From Candidatus Latescibacterota bacterium (GTDB lineage: Bacteria; JAAXHH01; JACQVL01): DNA of 7,532 bases. Below the pieces are notes generated by a model. It was not told the DNA's origin. It saw only the letters and a program-made list of their open reading frames with translations, and ran no database searches. Within the stretch, counting starts at the first letter, position 1, and each line of letters opens with the position of its first letter. The stretch is taken from contig JACQVL010000179.1 of NCBI GenBank assembly GCA_016209865.1, positions 1 through 7,532 of the forward strand, in the 5' to 3' direction. Below are positions 6,601 to 7,532 of this stretch, one piece after another. The position numbers and the translations under genes are program-made.

Positions 6601-7371
6601 GAGATCGAGAAGGTCATCCGCGGGGATGAGCTGGCGCCGGGCGTCATCCAACTGGTGAAAGTCTACATCGCCAAGAAACGGAAGCTGGCGGTCGGGGATA
6701 AGATGGCCGGCCGGCATGGGAACAAGGGGGTGGTGGCGAAGATCGTCCCGGAGGAGGATATGCCGTACCTCCCGGACGGGACGCCGATCGACATCATCCT
6801 GAACCCGCTCGGCGTGCCGGGCCGGATGAACCTCGGCCAGATCCTGGAGACGCATCTCGGCTGGGCGGCTAAAAAGCTGGGGCTGGCCGTCGCCTCCCCG
6901 GTGTTCGACGGCGCGACGATCGAGGAGACGAAGGCGACCCTCGAGAACGCCGGACTGCCGGAATCGGGCAAGACCGTCCTGTATGACGGCAAGACCGGCC
7001 TGCCGTTCGACAAAGAGGTGACCGTCGGGTACATGTACAAGATGAAACTCTCCCACCTGGTGGACGACAAGATCCACGCGCGGTCGATCGGGCCGTACTC
7101 CCTCGTCACCCAGCAGCCGCTGGGCGGGAAGGCGCAGTTCGGCGGCCAGCGGTTCGGCGAGATGGAAGTCTGGGCGCTCGAAGCGTACGGGGCGGCGTAT
7201 ATCCTCCAGGAGATGCTGACGGTGAAATCCGATGACGTGAACGGGCGGTCGAAACTCTACGAGGCGATCGTCAAAGGCGACAACCCGCCCGAACCGGGAA
7301 TCCCGGAGTCGTTCAACGTCCTCGTCAAAGAACTCCAAAGCCTGGCGTTAGACGTGCAGCTCGAAGAATGA
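3607..7371 (+). CDS. rpoB: DNA-directed RNA polymerase subunit beta
   Basis: Beta forms one pincer and half of the active centre of RNA polymerase. Starting at GTG 3607 it has 1254 residues, between Bacillus and E. coli sizes. ATG 3595 would add 4 residues and ATG 3547 would add 20. In order: the N-terminal [20 protein letters not shown]; the beta lobes; the rifampicin pocket [20 protein letters not shown] (about 452-471) followed by [12 protein letters not shown]; fork loop 2 at about 481-492; [19 protein letters not shown] with the acidic pair Glu761-Asp762 near the catalytic magnesium; and [12 protein letters not shown] with Lys1032 and Lys1040, equivalent to E. coli K1065/K1073. The C-terminal clamp region ends in [11 protein letters not shown] charged, helix-rich insertion of roughly 120 residues (about 885-1007) sits where E. 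coli has its beta insertion. The Asp516-equivalent is Glu463, and fork loop 2 is divergent. The gene is complete with no frameshift. rpoC should follow beyond the window. Confidence 0.98.
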   Translation: MDDNKVRTRRDYSKLPTVIEMPNLLAVQIESYRAFLQADVPPAKRKSQGLQAVFNDVFPISDIHEKFSLEFIEYMLGEPKYSIRECQERGMTYAIPLKAKLRLVIREDTEEGKKVKDIIEQVVYLGELPLITDKGTFIINGAERVIVSQLHRSPGVFFSEETHPNGKHLYSARIIPNHGAWVEFSLDVNDVLYVHVERKRKLPVTILLRALGYATNEQIYTLFYETEHIKMKNIAGMVGRTIASPIVDSKTGEVLAEVGEKLTEEGLERLSTGNGRLGSITVLKIDPAKDPEIIFNTLKRDPTRTTEEALFRLYNLLRPGDPPNVDTAKALLDRMFFNPKRYDLGAVGRHRINKRLGLDIPMTDTTLTNIDFVEIIRYLIGLRSGQGDTDDIDHLGNRRTRSVGELLAGQFNIGLTRMARTIRERISLHDVESITPQDLVNARTVSSVIAAFFGSSQLSQFMEQTNPLAELTHKRRLSSLGPGGLDRAHASFEVRDVHHTHYGRICPIETPEGPNIGLIAYLSTYARVNEYGFIETPYRKVDKGRVTDKIEYLSADLEEKFTIAQANSPVDKRGRLIGPVKARRKGDFPVVSPDEIDYMDVSPKQLVGISAALIPFLEHDDANRALMGSNMQRQSVPLLVTEAPLIGTGLEGKVAIDSGAVTVARRAGTVQHVSADMIIVAPDTDEKETPLFDAPVDMYHLIKFKKSNQETCINQHPVVMAGDRVEVGQVLADGPATCDGELALGRNVLVAFMSWEGYNFEDAIVVSENLVKQDTFTSIHITEFELPVRETKVGVEELTREIPNVSEDAVRNLDENGVIRIGAEIGPGDILVGKVTPKGERELSPEERLLRAIFGEKAGDVRDASLKAPPGMSGIVIDTRIFSRKDRDEVTKEKERQTISELKRDYDQRIVKIRSMRNAKLRELLAGQVCAELRDDEDNHVVVPARKKFNKDLLGALEIDRLCQNQQWVEDESVNEKIHHVIDSSLRNITVLERQLEREIEKVIRGDELAPGVIQLVKVYIAKKRKLAVGDKMAGRHGNKGVVAKIVPEEDMPYLPDGTPIDIILNPLGVPGRMNLGQILETHLGWAAKKLGLAVASPVFDGATIEETKATLENAGLPESGKTVLYDGKTGLPFDKEVTVGYMYKMKLSHLVDDKIHARSIGPYSLVTQQPLGGKAQFGGQRFGEMEVWALEAYGAAYILQEMLTVKSDDVNGRSKLYEAIVKGDNPPEPGIPESFNVLVKELQSLALDVQLEE

Positions 7372-7398
7372 GGCACGCAGGACGGTTCACACCTCAAC

Positions 7399-7441
7399 TC
7401 CTGTCAGGATGCGGTCTACGGAGTGGGCGTTCATCTGATGA
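7399..7441. repeat. Pair of similar 11-bp dyads downstream of rpoB
   Basis: TCCTGTCAGGA (7399-7409) and TCATCTGATGA (7431-7441) are both perfect odd-centred palindromes sharing the pattern TCnTnTnAnGA. Their centres (7404 and 7436) are 32 bp apart, about three helical turns. They could be protein-binding half-site pairs or chance dyads. The function is unknown. Confidence 0.4.
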
Positions 7442-7458
7442 ATTTTGACGACCAAAAT
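7442..7458 (+). other. AT-rich hairpin in the spacer after rpoB
   Basis: ATTTTG (7442-7447) pairs with CAAAAT (7453-7458) around ACGAC, a 6-bp weak stem. The following bases are CGGTAAAAACC, not a U-tract, so an intrinsic terminator is not supported. Confidence 0.35.
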
Positions 7459-7470
7459 CGGTAAAAACCT

Positions 7471-7526
7471 GTAGGGGCGAATCTTGTATTCGCCCCGATG
7501 CGGGCGATCACAAGGATCGCCCCTAC
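7471..7526. repeat. Palindromic intergenic repeat (REP/MITE-like)
   Basis: A 56-bp nested palindrome. The outer arms GTAGGGGCGA (7471-7480) and TCGCCCCTAC (7517-7526) match perfectly. Extended to 17 nt (7471-7487 versus 7510-7526) they agree at 15 positions, including CTTGT/ACAAG. The centre is also dyadic, with TCGCCC (7490-7495) facing GGGCGA (7502-7507). The left half can fold alone as GGGGCGAAT/ATTCGCCCC with a CTTGT loop. Elements of this look recur between genes in several bacterial genomes and are often mobilised by REP-associated Y1 transposases. Only one full copy is visible here, so dispersal is inferred. Confidence 0.65.
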
Positions 7527-7532
7527 GGATGA

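Noticed and set aside
6379-7338. Antisense frame of about 319 codons opposite the 3' end of rpoB, with others at 4825-5754 and 3679-4290
   Set aside because: These mirror rpoB codon structure in a high-GC gene. No Shine-Dalgarno or known protein motif was seen.
7442-7470. Intrinsic terminator after rpoB
   Set aside because: The stem is short and AT-rich and is followed by AAAAACC instead of a T-run.
1-7532. A new accessory or defence system
   Set aside because: Every sizeable stretch is explained by conserved housekeeping genes in canonical order. No nuclease, toxin, integrase, reverse transcriptase or spacer array is present.

Overview
This window is the core transcription and translation gene cluster of a GC-rich bacterium. 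All genes are on the + strand, in the widely conserved order tuf (3' end only) - rpmG - tRNA-Trp - secE - nusG - rplK - rplA - rplJ - rplL - rpoB. It is housekeeping chromosome, not an accessory island. I found no mobile-gene cargo, CRISPR array or new gene system. The points worth attention are RNA structures in the spacers, substitutions at antibiotic and active-site loops, and a palindromic repeat after rpoB.

Organism: high GC, Shine-Dalgarno-led genes, some GTG starts, a four-cysteine L33, and a beta subunit of about 1254 residues with an insertion where proteobacterial beta carries a lineage-specific insert. Together these suggest a Gram-negative-type lineage outside the best-known groups. 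A Nitrospirota-like bacterium is my best guess, from the general look of RpoB and the cluster order. This is an inference that I could not test.

Layout: bases 1-119 encode the last 38 residues of EF-Tu. L33 follows at 157-309. A complete tRNA-Trp (anticodon CCA, no encoded 3' CCA) lies at 329-402, only 19 bases after L33 and 32 bases before secE. SecE (435-617) and NusG (648-1178) follow. Next come L11 and L1 (1194-1619, 1645-2340), then L10 and the L7/L12 stalk protein (2440-2988, 3080-3472), and the RNA polymerase beta subunit (about 3607-7371). Bases 7372-7532 contain no gene. rpoC, the expected next gene, does not start within the window.

How the parts work together: EF-Tu, L11, L10 and L7/L12 form or use the ribosomal GTPase-associated centre. 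L1 is the E-site stalk. SecE is part of the SecYEG translocon. NusG couples RNA polymerase to the ribosome or Rho, and RpoB is the catalytic partner of RpoC. Three spacers (rplA-rplJ 99 nt, rplJ-rplL 91 nt, rplL-rpoB 134 nt) carry inverted repeats that would fold in the mRNA. This fits the known need to tune L10, L12 and beta separately within one transcript. I saw no convincing sigma-70 promoter and no hairpin-plus-U-tract terminator.
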